The notes: generated from the letters alone by a model not told the origin. A DNA stretch of 55,179 nucleotides from Nucisporomicrobium flavum (GCF_016464385.1 NZ_JADMLH010000032.1:1-55179); one strand, 5' to 3'. Positions 25,001 through 33,183 are shown, counted from the first letter of the stretch. Numbers and translations are program-made.

Positions 25001-25882
25001 ATGCGACTGTCGATCTGGCCCGGCGCGGGGCAGCCCTACGCCGACATGCTCGAGGTGGCCCGCCACGCCGCCGACACCGGATGGGACGGCGTCTGGGTCG
25101 CCGACCACTTCATGCCCAACGCGGCCCCGGGCCGGCACCCGTTCACCCCGACGCTGGAGGCCGGCTCGCTGGTCGCCGCGCTGGGCGCGAGCGTGCCCCG
25201 GGTCCGCATCGGCACGCTGGTCTACGGCAACACGTACCGGCACCCGGCCGTGGTGGCCAACATGGCCGCCACTGTCGACCACATCACCGGCGGGCGGTTC
25301 ACCCTGGGCATGGGCGCCGGGTGGCAGGTCAACGAGCATGAGCAGTACGGCATCGAGCTGCCCCCGGTGAGGCAGCTGCTGGACCGGTTCGTCGAGGCGC
25401 TGCAGGTGCTGCACGGCCTGCTGCGGCAGCCCCGCACGACCTTCGACGGCGAGTACTACCGGCTCACCGACGCGATCTGCGAGCCCAAGCCGGTGCAGGA
25501 CCCGCTGCCCATCCTCATCGGCGGGGGCGGGGAGAAGCGCATGCTGCGCATCGTCGCCGAGTACGCCGACGCGTGGAACACGTGGGGCCGTCCGGATCTG
25601 ATCGCGCACAAGTCCGCGGTGCTCGACGAGCACTGCGCCGCGGTGGGGCGCGAGCCGAAGGCCATCGCGCGCACCGCCCAGGCGCTGACCCAGGTCGGCG
25701 GGGACCTGCCCGGCGACCTCCCGATGCCGGCCATCGGCGGCTCTGTCGCGAAGCTGACCGAGGAGATCGAGGCGTACCGGGCGATCGGCCTCGACGAGCT
25801 CATCGTGCCTGATCGGCTGCTCGGCACCGGCGCCGAGCGGCTGCGCGCGATGGACGTCATCCGGGGAATCGTGGCGGTCTGA
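25001..25882 (+). CDS. LLM-class F420/flavin-dependent oxidoreductase
   Basis: 293 residues, ATG 25001, chosen because the TIM-barrel begins at MRLSIWPGAGQPYADML; the frame is open from 24944 only through repeat-derived sequence. The features GWDGVWVADHFMP, RVRIGTLVYGNTYRHPAVVANMAATVDHITGGRFTLGMGAGW and PILIGGGGEKRMLRIVAEYADAWN are typical of bacterial-luciferase-like, usually F420-dependent enzymes in actinomycetes. Substrate unknown. The 31-bp array lies where its promoter or leader should be. Confidence 0.88.
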   Translation: MRLSIWPGAGQPYADMLEVARHAADTGWDGVWVADHFMPNAAPGRHPFTPTLEAGSLVAALGASVPRVRIGTLVYGNTYRHPAVVANMAATVDHITGGRFTLGMGAGWQVNEHEQYGIELPPVRQLLDRFVEALQVLHGLLRQPRTTFDGEYYRLTDAICEPKPVQDPLPILIGGGGEKRMLRIVAEYADAWNTWGRPDLIAHKSAVLDEHCAAVGREPKAIARTAQALTQVGGDLPGDLPMPAIGGSVAKLTEEIEAYRAIGLDELIVPDRLLGTGAERLRAMDVIRGIVAV

Positions 25883-25913
25883 CCGGGCCCGGATACCCGC
25901 CGGTGCCGACTTC

Positions 25914-25942
25914 TTGATCTTCGGGCAACGGATCGGCAGTAT
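25914..25942 (+). promoter_or_regulatory. Candidate promoter of alanine dehydrogenase
   Basis: TTGATC (25914-25919) and CAGTAT (25937-25942) are separated by 17 nt, a fair primary-sigma-type pair, about 88 nt upstream of the ald start. The remaining leader (25943-26010) has no clear hairpin. Confidence 0.45.
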
Positions 25943-26030
25943 CTTCCACTTGGTGGGACGGTAATCTGCGAAGCAGCCCGTCTCGGGTATGAGCCATCGA
26001 CGTCTCTCCCGGAAAGGACGGTGTCGACTC

Positions 26031-27146
26031 GTGAAGGTCGGCATTCCGAGCGAAGTCAAGAACAACGAGTTCCGGGTGGCGATCACCCCCGCGGGTGTCT
26101 TCGAGTTCACCCGCGCGGGCCACCAGGTGTACGTGCAGGCCGGGGCGGGTGCCGGCTCCTCGATCAGCGACGCGGACTACGCCTCCGCCGGCGCCACCAT
26201 CCTCGACGGGCCCGACGACGTGTGGGCCACCGCTGACCTCGTGCTCAAGGTCAAGGAACCCATCGCCGAGGAGTACGGCCGCATGCGCGAGGGGCAGGTG
26301 CTGTTCACGTACCTGCACCTGGCCGCCTCGAAGGAGTGCACGGACGCGCTGATCGACCGCAAGGTCACCGGCATCGCGTACGAGACCGTCGAGCTGCCCG
26401 ACCGCTCGCTGCCGCTGCTCGCCCCGATGTCCGAGGTCGCCGGGCGGCTCGCCCCGCAGGTGGGCTCGTACCACCTGATGCGCTCCGGCGGCGGGCGCGG
26501 CGTGCTCATGGGCGGCGTCCCCGGCGTGTACGCGGCCAAGGTCGTGGTCATCGGCGCGGGCGTGTCCGGCATGAACGCGGCGGCGATCGCGCTGGGCATG
26601 CAGGCCGAGGTGCTCGTGCTCGACAAGAACATCGCCCGGCTGCGCGCGGCCGACGCCGACTACCGCGGTCACCTGCAGACGATCGCGTCGAACGCGTACG
26701 AGATCGAGAAGGCCGTCATCGACGCCGACCTGGTGATCGGCGCGGTGCTGGTGCCCGGCGCGAAGGCCCCGAACCTGATCTCCAACGAGCTCGTGTCGCG
26801 GATGAAGCCGGGCAGCGTGCTCGTCGACATCGCGATCGACCAGGGCGGCTGCTTCGAGGACTCGCGGCCCACCACGCACGCCGACCCGGTCTACCAGGTC
26901 CACGAGTCGATGTTCTACTGCGTGGCGAACATGCCGGGCGCGGTGCCGCACACCAGCACGTACGCGCTGACCAACGTGACCCTGCCGTACGCGCTGGAGC
27001 TGGCCAACCGCGGCTGGCGCGACGCGCTCAAGGCCGACCCGGCGCTGGCCCTGGGCCTCAACACGCACGCCGGGCACGTCACGTACGGGCCGGTCGCCGA
27101 GGCCCACGGCATGCAGGCGCTCACCGTCGACGAGGTGCTGAGCTGA
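26031..27146 (+). CDS. ald: Alanine dehydrogenase
   Basis: 371 residues, exactly the family length, from GTG 26031 with GGAAAGGA at 26011-26018. N-terminal MKVGIPSEVKNNEFRVAITP, pyruvate-binding Lys75 (VKVKEP context) and catalytic His96 (TYLHLA), and NAD fold GAGVSGMNAAAIALG with acidic Asp in VLVLDKN. It reversibly deaminates L-alanine to pyruvate and ammonium with NAD and may also reduce glyoxylate. It stands alone between its promoter and xerD. Confidence 0.96.
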   Translation: MKVGIPSEVKNNEFRVAITPAGVFEFTRAGHQVYVQAGAGAGSSISDADYASAGATILDGPDDVWATADLVLKVKEPIAEEYGRMREGQVLFTYLHLAASKECTDALIDRKVTGIAYETVELPDRSLPLLAPMSEVAGRLAPQVGSYHLMRSGGGRGVLMGGVPGVYAAKVVVIGAGVSGMNAAAIALGMQAEVLVLDKNIARLRAADADYRGHLQTIASNAYEIEKAVIDADLVIGAVLVPGAKAPNLISNELVSRMKPGSVLVDIAIDQGGCFEDSRPTTHADPVYQVHESMFYCVANMPGAVPHTSTYALTNVTLPYALELANRGWRDALKADPALALGLNTHAGHVTYGPVAEAHGMQALTVDEVLS

Positions 27147-27180
27147 GCCTGACCGCGGCGGAAAACCGAAGCGAAAACCG

Positions 27181-28110
27181 GTGACGTCACCGGAGTTGCG
27201 GCGGGCCGTGCAGACCTATCTCGACCACCTCACGGTCGAGCGCGGCCTGTCCCGCAACACCCTGGCGTCGTACCGCCGGGACCTGGACCGTTATCTGGAG
27301 TCGCTGACCGCGGCCGGCGTCACCGAGCTGGCCGCGGTCACCCCCGCCGACCTGACCCGCCACCTGGCCGAGCTGCGGGAAGGCACGCCGGAGCACCAGG
27401 CGCTGTCGGCGGCCTCCGCGGCCCGGGCGGTCAGCGCCGTCCGCGGCCTGCACCGCTTTGCCGCGCGCGAGGGCATCACCGGCAACGACGTCAGCCGCGA
27501 CGTGAAGCCGCCCGCCCCTCCGAAGCGCCTGCCGAAAGCCCTCGACGTCGACCAGGTGTCGCGGCTGCTGGCCGCGGTCACCGGCGACGAGCCGCTCGCG
27601 CTGCGCGACCGGGCACTGCTGGAATTTCTGTACGGCACCGGCGCGCGCATCTCCGAGGCGGTCGGGCTGGCCGTCGACGACCTCGACGCCGCGGTGGTGA
27701 CCCTGCGCGGGAAGGGCGGCCGGACCCGGCTCGTGCCGCTGGGGTCGTACGCCCGCGCCGCGCTGGACGCGTACCTGGTCCGGGCCCGGCCGGTGCTTGT
27801 CGCGGCGGGCAAGGGCACCCCGGCGGTGTTCCTCAACGCGCGCGGGGGAGCGCTGTCGCGGCAGAGCGCCTGGACGGTCCTGCGCCGCGCCGCGGCCGCC
27901 GCGGGGCTGCCGGTGGACGGGGCGCACGCCGTGTCCCCGCACACACTGCGGCACTCGTACGCGACCCACCTGCTCGACGGCGGCGCCGACGTCCGCGTGG
28001 TGCAGGAGCTGCTCGGGCACGCCTCGGTGACGACCACGCAGGTCTACACGCTGGTGACAGTGGACCGGCTGCGTGAGGTGTACGCCACCGCACACCCGCG
28101 TGCTCGTTAG
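27181..28110 (+). CDS. xerD: XerD-type tyrosine recombinase
   Basis: 309 residues, GTG 27181. N-terminal SAM-like core-binding domain (LSRNTLASYRRDLDRYLESL) and C-terminal catalytic domain with Arg in YGTGARISE (about 155), Lys in GKGGRTR, the HxLR pair in SPHTLRHSYATH, LLGHASVTTTQ and nucleophile Tyr in QVYTLV (about 288). It has the length and place (after NUDIX, before parA) of the chromosomal dif recombinase Rv1701 rather than of a phage integrase. Confidence 0.93.
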   Translation: MTSPELRRAVQTYLDHLTVERGLSRNTLASYRRDLDRYLESLTAAGVTELAAVTPADLTRHLAELREGTPEHQALSAASAARAVSAVRGLHRFAAREGITGNDVSRDVKPPAPPKRLPKALDVDQVSRLLAAVTGDEPLALRDRALLEFLYGTGARISEAVGLAVDDLDAAVVTLRGKGGRTRLVPLGSYARAALDAYLVRARPVLVAAGKGTPAVFLNARGGALSRQSAWTVLRRAAAAAGLPVDGAHAVSPHTLRHSYATHLLDGGADVRVVQELLGHASVTTTQVYTLVTVDRLREVYATAHPRAR

Positions 28111-28126
28111 TCGATGCGCACGAGTC

Positions 28127-28150
28127 CACGACACGCCATCACGACACGCC
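28127..28150. repeat. Direct repeat of 11 bp between xerD and parA
   Basis: CACGACACGCC occurs at 28127-28137 and again at 28140-28150, a 13-bp period. It lies upstream of a possible -10 element TACAGT (28186-28191) for parA. It could be a regulator site; no known motif is matched. Confidence 0.35.
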
Positions 28151-28235
28151 GAACGGGTGACCCGGGATGGGCTGTCCTCGTGGCGTACAGTCGGGCATCG
28201 GCTCCGGCTGCGGGTCGAGAGGGGGCTAGCGGGAC

Positions 28236-29168
28236 ATGGCGGGACACGAGCAGCGCGCGGAGGCCTGGACCTCGGCCCTGAGGGATCAGCAGAATTCCCT
28301 CGACCTGGGCGCGGACCTGGGCCCGGCGGATCCGACGGCGTACACGATGCGCCGGCCGATCCCCGAGCCGATGCCGACGGACCGGCACGGCCCGGCGCGG
28401 ATCATCGCGCTCGCCAACCAGAAGGGCGGCGTCGGCAAGACCACGACGACGATCAACCTGGGTGCGGCGCTCGCCGAGTACGGCCGCAAGGTCCTGCTCG
28501 TCGACTTCGACCCGCAGGGTGCCTGCTCGGTCGGGCTGGGCGTGAACCCGCACAACCTCGACCTGAGCGTCTACAACCTGCTCATGCAGGACGACGTCAC
28601 CGCTGAGGACGTCATCATCAAGACCGATGTGGCCGGTCTGCACCTGCTGCCGGCCAACATCGACCTGTCGGCCGCGGAGATCCAGCTGGTCAACGAGGTC
28701 GCCCGGGAGATGGCGCTGGCCCGGGTGCTGCGCACCGTGCGCAAGGAGTACGACTTCATCCTGATCGACTGCCAGCCCTCGCTGGGCCTGCTGGCGATCA
28801 ACGCGCTGACCATCGCCCACGGCGTGCTCATCCCGCTGGAGTGCGAGTTCTTCAGCCTGCGCGGCGTGGCCCTGCTGCTCGACACCATCGACAAGGTCCG
28901 CGAGCGGCTCAACTTCGACCTCGAGCTCGAGGGCATCCTCGCGACCATGTACGACTCCCGCACCACGCACTGCCGCCAGGTGCTGCAGCGCGTCGTGGAG
29001 GCGTTCGGCGACAAGGTGTACCAGACGGTCATCACCAAGACGGTGAAGTTCCCCGAGTCCACGGTGGCCGGCGCGCCGATCACCACGCTGGACCCGGCCT
29101 CCTCCGGCGCCCGCAACTACCGCCAGCTCGCCCGCGAGGTCATCGCCGCGAAGGTGGAGCGAGGCTAG
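28236..29168 (+). CDS. ParA/Soj-family ATPase
   Basis: 310 residues, ATG 28236. A disordered N-terminus of about 50 residues precedes a deviant Walker A KGGVGKTTT (63-71), Walker A' LVDFDPQGACSVGLG and IDCQPSLGLL. It is the second chromosomal Soj-like protein, equivalent to Rv1708, found next to scpAB in actinobacteria, not the parAB pair near oriC. No parB is nearby. A role with condensin loading is inferred from position. Confidence 0.9.
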   Translation: MAGHEQRAEAWTSALRDQQNSLDLGADLGPADPTAYTMRRPIPEPMPTDRHGPARIIALANQKGGVGKTTTTINLGAALAEYGRKVLLVDFDPQGACSVGLGVNPHNLDLSVYNLLMQDDVTAEDVIIKTDVAGLHLLPANIDLSAAEIQLVNEVAREMALARVLRTVRKEYDFILIDCQPSLGLLAINALTIAHGVLIPLECEFFSLRGVALLLDTIDKVRERLNFDLELEGILATMYDSRTTHCRQVLQRVVEAFGDKVYQTVITKTVKFPESTVAGAPITTLDPASSGARNYRQLAREVIAAKVERG

Positions 29169-29170
29169 GA

Positions 29171-29848
29171 GTGCTCTTCGCCCTCGGCGAGCCGGTCGCG
29201 TTCGCCGCGCTCGTCGTCGCCTTCCTGCTCGCGCTCGTGCTGCGCGCGGTCGCGATCCGGCTGACCGCCCGTACGCTTGGCCTGGCCGACCGCCGGGAGA
29301 CCGTCAGCCCGCGCCTGCGCGAGGACATCGACCCGTTCGGCGCGGTGGCGGCCGCCGTTGGCGGCACCGGCTGGGGCAAGGTCATCACGGTCGACGAGGT
29401 GCCGCGCTTCCGCGGCCGGGGACGCGCGGCGGCGGTCTTCCTGGCCGGCCCGCTGACCTGCATCGTCGTGGCCCAGCTCGGCTTCGCGGCGTACGCCCTC
29501 AGCACCGACCTGAACCTGCTCACGTACCTACGGCCGGGGGAGATCCTGCACGCCGGCCTCGGCCTGCCGGTGCTCGACCAGGTGCTGCTGTCGCTCGCCA
29601 CGGGCCTGCTCGCGTTCGGCCTGCTCGCGCTGATCCCGATCCCGCCGCTCGACGGGTTCGGGGCGCTCTGGTCGGCGCAGAAGCGGCCCGGGCCGGGCAT
29701 GCAGTGGATGCGGCTGTGGTTCGAGGACAAGAACCTCGGCGTGCTGATCCTGCTGATCTTCTGCTTCTTCCCGCTGGGCTATCCGCTGCTGCTGACCATC
29801 CTGGACGTCCTCGGGGTGCTGTTCCTGCGGATCTGGGGTCAGGTCTGA
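29171..29848 (+). CDS. M50 (site-2-protease-like) membrane protein lacking the zinc motif
   Basis: 225 residues, GTG 29171, 2 nt after parA. Five or six membrane segments. The C-terminal LIPIPPLDGFGAL is the LDG zinc-ligand motif of M50 proteases, but the first helix (FAALVVAFLLALVLRAVAIR) has no HExxH, so hydrolysis is unlikely. Homologues sit between parA and scpA in related actinomycetes. Here the gene is cut off from scpA by 15 kb. It ends tail-to-tail with a methyltransferase gene, overlapping by 10 bp. Confidence 0.72.
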   Translation: MLFALGEPVAFAALVVAFLLALVLRAVAIRLTARTLGLADRRETVSPRLREDIDPFGAVAAAVGGTGWGKVITVDEVPRFRGRGRAAAVFLAGPLTCIVVAQLGFAAYALSTDLNLLTYLRPGEILHAGLGLPVLDQVLLSLATGLLAFGLLALIPIPPLDGFGALWSAQKRPGPGMQWMRLWFEDKNLGVLILLIFCFFPLGYPLLLTILDVLGVLFLRIWGQV

Positions 29849-30627
29849 CGCCTCGCGGTCACGGCCACGGTGCTGATGTGGACGGTCACGGTGTCGCCGA
29901 CAGCCGCCTCGACGCCGGCGAGGACCTCGTCGCGTTGCTCCGGCTGCAGGGAAGTCATGCCTCCCGTCGTGAGCATCTGCTCCAGCCATTCGTCCCGGCT
30001 GTAGGCGTGGTCCCACTCGACGTGCCACTGCTCGGGCTCCTCGAACGCGCCCGCCGCCCGCATGCCGTCGGCGGCCCGGGTGAGCAGCGGCTGGTAGCCC
30101 GGCACTCCCGGCTGAGCGACCCCGGGCCGCAGCGGCGAGTCGGGCACGACCCGCAGGTACGCCTCGGCGGCGGCCCGGGCCACGTCGGCCGGCGGCTCGA
30201 AGATGTGCCAGACGGGGGCGAGCAGGCCGCCCGGACGCAGCACCTGTGCGGCCTTGACCGCGCCCGCGACCGGGTCGATCCAGTGCCAGGCCGTCCCGGC
30301 GACGACCGCGTCGAAGGTCCGCCCGGCGGCGTCCCAGTCCTCGAAGGGCGCCACCTCGACCTCGATCCCGGTACGCCGGGCGAACGCGGCCATCCGTTCG
30401 TCCGGCTCGACGCCGAGCACCGTGCAGCCGGCGTCGCGCAGCTGGCGGGCCTCGATGCCGGTGCCGCAGCCGACGTCGAGCAGGTGTTTGCCCGGGGCGG
30501 CGGCCACGATGCGGTCCAGGACGGCGGCCGGGTAGCGCGGGCGGGCCCGGTCGTAGCGGTCGGGGTCCACGCCGAACGAGCGGGAGACCTGGTGTTCGCG
30601 GTGGGGTTCCGACGGTAAAGTGGGCAT
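29839..30627 (-). CDS. SAM-dependent class I methyltransferase (UbiE/type 11 family)
   Basis: 262 residues, ATG 30627 (MPTLPSEPHRE). The open frame continues to 31215 but overlaps the TetR gene, so that part is rejected. Motif I LLDVGCGTGIEARQL, acidic post-I residue VEPDERM and motif II FDAVVAGTAWHWID; the start SFGVDPDRYDRARPRYP is typical of the family. Substrate unknown. Its start codon lies inside the first of two palindromes shared with the divergent TetR gene. Confidence 0.88.
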   Translation of the reverse strand: MPTLPSEPHREHQVSRSFGVDPDRYDRARPRYPAAVLDRIVAAAPGKHLLDVGCGTGIEARQLRDAGCTVLGVEPDERMAAFARRTGIEVEVAPFEDWDAAGRTFDAVVAGTAWHWIDPVAGAVKAAQVLRPGGLLAPVWHIFEPPADVARAAAEAYLRVVPDSPLRPGVAQPGVPGYQPLLTRAADGMRAAGAFEEPEQWHVEWDHAYSRDEWLEQMLTTGGMTSLQPEQRDEVLAGVEAAVGDTVTVHISTVAVTARRQT

Positions 30628-30657
30628 GTGCCCATTCCTAGTGGGCATGCGCCCACT
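30619..30657. promoter_or_regulatory. Twin palindromic operators between methyltransferase and TetR genes
   Basis: Site 1 (30619-30636) is AGTGGGC-ATGT-GCCCATT; site 2 (30640-30657) is AGTGGGC-ATGC-GCCCACT, a perfect 7-bp inverted repeat. Centres are 21 bp apart, two helical turns, so two repressor dimers could bind the same face. Site 1 covers the methyltransferase start codon. Confidence 0.75.
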
Positions 30658-30679
30658 CGTCAACCATCTGGAGTTCTGG

Positions 30680-31258
30680 GTGCCCACCGGGGTCGCGATC
30701 AGAGACGTACGCCAGCAGTTGTTCGACGCGGCCGAGCGGGTGCTGCTGCGCGCCGGGCCGAGCGCGCTGACCAGCCGTACGGTCACCGCCGAGGCGGGCG
30801 TCGCGAAGGGCGTGCTGCACCGGCACTTCGCCGACTTCGACGCGTTCCTCGCCGACTTCGTGCTGGACCGCCTCGACCGGATGGACGCCGCGGGGCTGCG
30901 CGACTCGGCGGGGACCGGCACGGTCGCCGGCAACCTCACCGACGCGCTCACGGCCGTGTTCGGCTCGGTGGCGCTCGCCATCGTGCCGCTCGTGGCGTTC
31001 CGCGACGAGCTGCGGGCCCGCCTGCGGCATGCCTGGCCGGCGGGTATCCCGGTGCTGACGGACGCGGCGGTCATGATCGGCGAGTACCTGGCCGCGGAGC
31101 AGGACCTGGGCCGGATCCCGGGGGAGGCGGACGCGGACACGCTCGCGGCGATGCTGATCGGGGCGGCCCACCTGAGGTTCGCGGGCGGGGCGCCGGATGC
31201 GGCCGCGGTGCGCACCGTGGTGACGACGGTGCTGGCTCAGGCGTTGAAGGAGCGGTAG
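30680..31258 (+). CDS. TetR-family transcriptional regulator
   Basis: 192 residues from GTG 30680, which has GGAG 6-7 nt upstream. The longer frame from 30620 would translate the operators and is rejected. N-terminal HTH: VRQQLFDAAERVLLRAGPSALTSRTVTAEAGVAKGVLHRHF. The C-terminal ligand domain is unassigned. It probably represses itself and the divergent methyltransferase through the twin palindromes. It converges with the next gene, overlapping by 22 bp. Confidence 0.9.
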   Translation: MPTGVAIRDVRQQLFDAAERVLLRAGPSALTSRTVTAEAGVAKGVLHRHFADFDAFLADFVLDRLDRMDAAGLRDSAGTGTVAGNLTDALTAVFGSVALAIVPLVAFRDELRARLRHAWPAGIPVLTDAAVMIGEYLAAEQDLGRIPGEADADTLAAMLIGAAHLRFAGGAPDAAAVRTVVTTVLAQALKER

Positions 31259-31740
31259 ACCTCCGCCGACCCGGTGCTCAGGTGCCCGTCGTACGGGCCG
31301 ACCTTGCTCACCGTACGGCCCTCGCGGAACACGATCTGCAGGCCGTGCTCGGGTTCCCAGGCGCACTCGCACTCGACGGACACGTGGACGCGCCCGTCGC
31401 CGTACCGGTCGCGGCTGACCACCGGCTCCGCGCCCGGCCGTACGTGATCGAGCACGTCGTCGGGGCCGGCGATCTCGACGTACTCCTCGTCGCCCGGGGA
31501 GAACTGGCTCATGACGTCGCGGTAGTAGGCGAAGATGTGCGGCGCCGCGGCCCGGAGTGTGTCGGGGCCGGCGGCGAGGAAGGTGCGGATCGCCGCGTGG
31601 AAGTCCTCCGGCGCCTCGTCATCGTCGTACCCCTCGACGACGAACCGGCACGGACCCGCGCCGAGCACCGGGACGGGGAGCGGCTCGCTGAGGTAGGCGT
31701 CGTCGTCCCGGGTGACCGGGCCCAGGCCGGGGATCTCCAT
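31237..31740 (-). CDS. DUF6985-like protein
   Basis: 167 residues, ATG 31740. MEIPGLGPVTRDDDAYLSEPLPVPVLG and a C-terminal CECAWEPEHGLQIVFREGRTVSKVGPYDGHL resemble the DUF6985 group of small acidic cytoplasmic proteins, which in other genomes are often near toxin-immunity genes. No toxin is adjacent here. Function unknown. Confidence 0.7.
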   Translation of the reverse strand: MEIPGLGPVTRDDDAYLSEPLPVPVLGAGPCRFVVEGYDDDEAPEDFHAAIRTFLAAGPDTLRAAAPHIFAYYRDVMSQFSPGDEEYVEIAGPDDVLDHVRPGAEPVVSRDRYGDGRVHVSVECECAWEPEHGLQIVFREGRTVSKVGPYDGHLSTGSAEVYRSFNA

Positions 31741-31756
31741 GGGATCACCATAAAGT

Positions 31757-31788
31757 TCCGGCCCGGGACGCGGACGTCCCGGGCCGGA
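31757..31788 (-). terminator. Hairpin terminator of the LPMO gene
   Basis: TCCGGCCCGGGACG (31757-31770) and CGTCCCGGGCCGGA (31775-31788) form a perfect 14-bp stem with a CGGA loop, 19 bp past the LPMO stop. In the leftward transcript it is followed by ACTTTATGG, a very weak T run. Confidence 0.75.
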
Positions 31789-31806
31789 GCTGTGCGGCGG
31801 GTGCGA

Positions 31807-32487
31807 TCAGGCGAACGTCACGTCGCTGCACCACATGTACGTCTGGTCCTGGTGCGACGCCTGCCAGATGACGAACACGATGTGGTTGCCGGTGTAGCCG
31901 GACGTCGACACGTTGAACGTGATGTCCTTGGCCGGCGCGTACCGTCCGGTCTGCGTGATGAAGTCGAGGTTGCCCCACCCGAGCTTCTGGGTGGCGGGGT
32001 TGTACCCGTTCTTGCTCACGTAGACCTTGAAGTAGTCGGCGCCGTGGGTGGCCTGGTCGTACAGGTGCAGCGAGAAGTTGCGGCCGATCGTGGTGGTCTT
32101 CCACGCGCCCGGCTGGTTCAGGCTGTCGTTCCTCGAGAGGCCGTTGCTGCACAGCTGCCCGTCAGGGGTCTTGGCCTGGAACTGGCCGCCGAGACCGTCC
32201 CGCAGGGCGCTCATCCAGTTCCACATGGTGTCCGGGTTCGCCTGGAACGCCTGGTAGCACATGGGATCCTGCTGCTGCATGGCCGGATCGGTGTGGTGGC
32301 TGCCCCACGTCTGCCAGCACTGGTACGCCCGGGTGGCCGGGCCGACGATGGTGCCGTGGGCCTGGGCCGCGCCGGTGAAGGGCAGCATGCCTGCGACAAG
32401 GGCGAGCAGGAGAACGAACACGCGCAGGGGCTGGCGCGCGGCGGATCGGGATCGGGCGGCGGATCGATCGAGCTTGGGGGAAAGCAC
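31807..32487 (-). CDS. Secreted AA10 lytic polysaccharide monooxygenase
   Basis: 226 residues, GTG 32487 with GGAGG 7 nt upstream. A signal peptide of 43 residues (RR/K-rich start, hydrophobic core LRVFVLLLALVAGML) ends AQA before His44, which becomes the N-terminal copper ligand. The second histidine is His148 (DQATHGADYFKVY). Four cysteines give likely disulfides. The 183-residue mature protein is a single catalytic module without a binding domain. AA10 enzymes cleave chitin or cellulose oxidatively; the CebR-type operator upstream favours cellulose-linked control. Confidence 0.93.
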   Translation of the reverse strand: MLSPKLDRSAARSRSAARQPLRVFVLLLALVAGMLPFTGAAQAHGTIVGPATRAYQCWQTWGSHHTDPAMQQQDPMCYQAFQANPDTMWNWMSALRDGLGGQFQAKTPDGQLCSNGLSRNDSLNQPGAWKTTTIGRNFSLHLYDQATHGADYFKVYVSKNGYNPATQKLGWGNLDFITQTGRYAPAKDITFNVSTSGYTGNHIVFVIWQASHQDQTYMWCSDVTFA

Positions 32488-32517
32488 AGGACGACCTCCG
32501 TTTCTCGGTACAGATCA

Positions 32518-32531
32518 TGGGAGCGCTCCCA
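32518..32531. promoter_or_regulatory. CebR-type operator upstream of the LPMO gene
   Basis: TGGGAGCGCTCCCA is a perfect 14-bp palindrome identical to the CebR operator known from Streptomyces cellulose/cellobiose genes. It lies 31 bp before the LPMO start codon. CebR is a LacI-family repressor released by cello-oligosaccharides. No cebR gene is in the window, so the regulator would act in trans. Confidence 0.85.
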
Positions 32532-32660
32532 GACAGTGAAGCAGTTAGGCCCTGAAATATCAACATTGATCTATCTCTGCGTAACTGTGCCGAGTTGTCC
32601 GGCCGTCAGCCCTCGCGGCCGGCTCGTCGCGCGATCGGCGCGGTGGGCCATCGGCGGGTG

Positions 32661-33119
32661 TCAGCCCGGCGTCGCGGCGCCTTCCGGCTTCTTGGCGATG
32701 GCCACGGCGTCAGCGTCCACCACGGTGCCGGTGTCGTCGACGAACGCCAGACGCACGGGGCGGCCGTCGCCGGTCGTCATGGCGTACGCGGTCACGGGCG
32801 GGAGGTGGGTCTCGCCCCACCCGATCAGGGCCGCCAGGATCGGCATGGCATCGCGGCCGGCCTGGGTCAGCAGATACTCGTCCCGGGCGCGCTCGCCCTT
32901 CTCCTGATAGGCGTGCCGCGTCAGCAGTCCGGCGTCCACGAGATCCTGCAGCCGGGCGCCGAGCGTCGCGGTCGGAACGCCGATGCGCAGGAACTCGGCG
33001 TACTTGGTGCGCCCCAGGAACGCCTCGCGCAGCAGGAGGAGGTTCCACTTCTGGCCGAGCACGCCGAGTGTCCGTGCGATGGGGCAGGACCTGTTGGCGG
33101 GCAGCAACATGGCGTCCAT
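32661..33119 (-). CDS. HxlR-family transcriptional regulator
   Basis: 152 residues from ATG 33119 (MDAMLLPANRSCPIARTL); ATG 33170 would run through the operator region. Conserved Cys in NRSCPIARTLGVLGQKWNLLLLREAFLG, with wing residues GARLQDLVDAGLL. HxlR/DUF24 proteins are homodimeric winged-helix regulators, some redox- or aldehyde-sensing through this cysteine. The divergent neighbour is an MBL hydrolase, the probable target. Confidence 0.88.
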   Translation of the reverse strand: MDAMLLPANRSCPIARTLGVLGQKWNLLLLREAFLGRTKYAEFLRIGVPTATLGARLQDLVDAGLLTRHAYQEKGERARDEYLLTQAGRDAMPILAALIGWGETHLPPVTAYAMTTGDGRPVRLAFVDDTGTVVDADAVAIAKKPEGAATPG

Positions 33120-33132
33120 GCCACGACCGTAG

Positions 33133-33183
33133 CTGACTTCACATGACGACTGCAGCTCATCTGACTTCAAATAATGAAGTTAG
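33133..33183. promoter_or_regulatory. HxlR operator region shared by two divergent genes
   Basis: CTGACTTCA occurs at 33133-33141 and 33161-33169; the second copy faces TGAAGTTAG (33175-33183) across AATAA, making an 8-of-9 inverted repeat. The palindrome would cover the probable promoter of the MBL gene, and the upstream copy lies over the HxlR promoter. Confidence 0.65.

Noticed and set aside
27181..28110. Phage or island integrase
   Set aside because: Length, motifs and position between the NUDIX and parA genes fit the housekeeping XerD.
28127..28150. parS site near parA
   Set aside because: The repeat CACGACACGCC bears no likeness to the 16-bp parS palindrome, and no parB is adjacent.
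29839..31215. 458-residue methyltransferase with a 196-residue N-terminal extension
   Set aside because: The extension is antisense to the TetR gene and crosses the operators; the domain starts at 30627.
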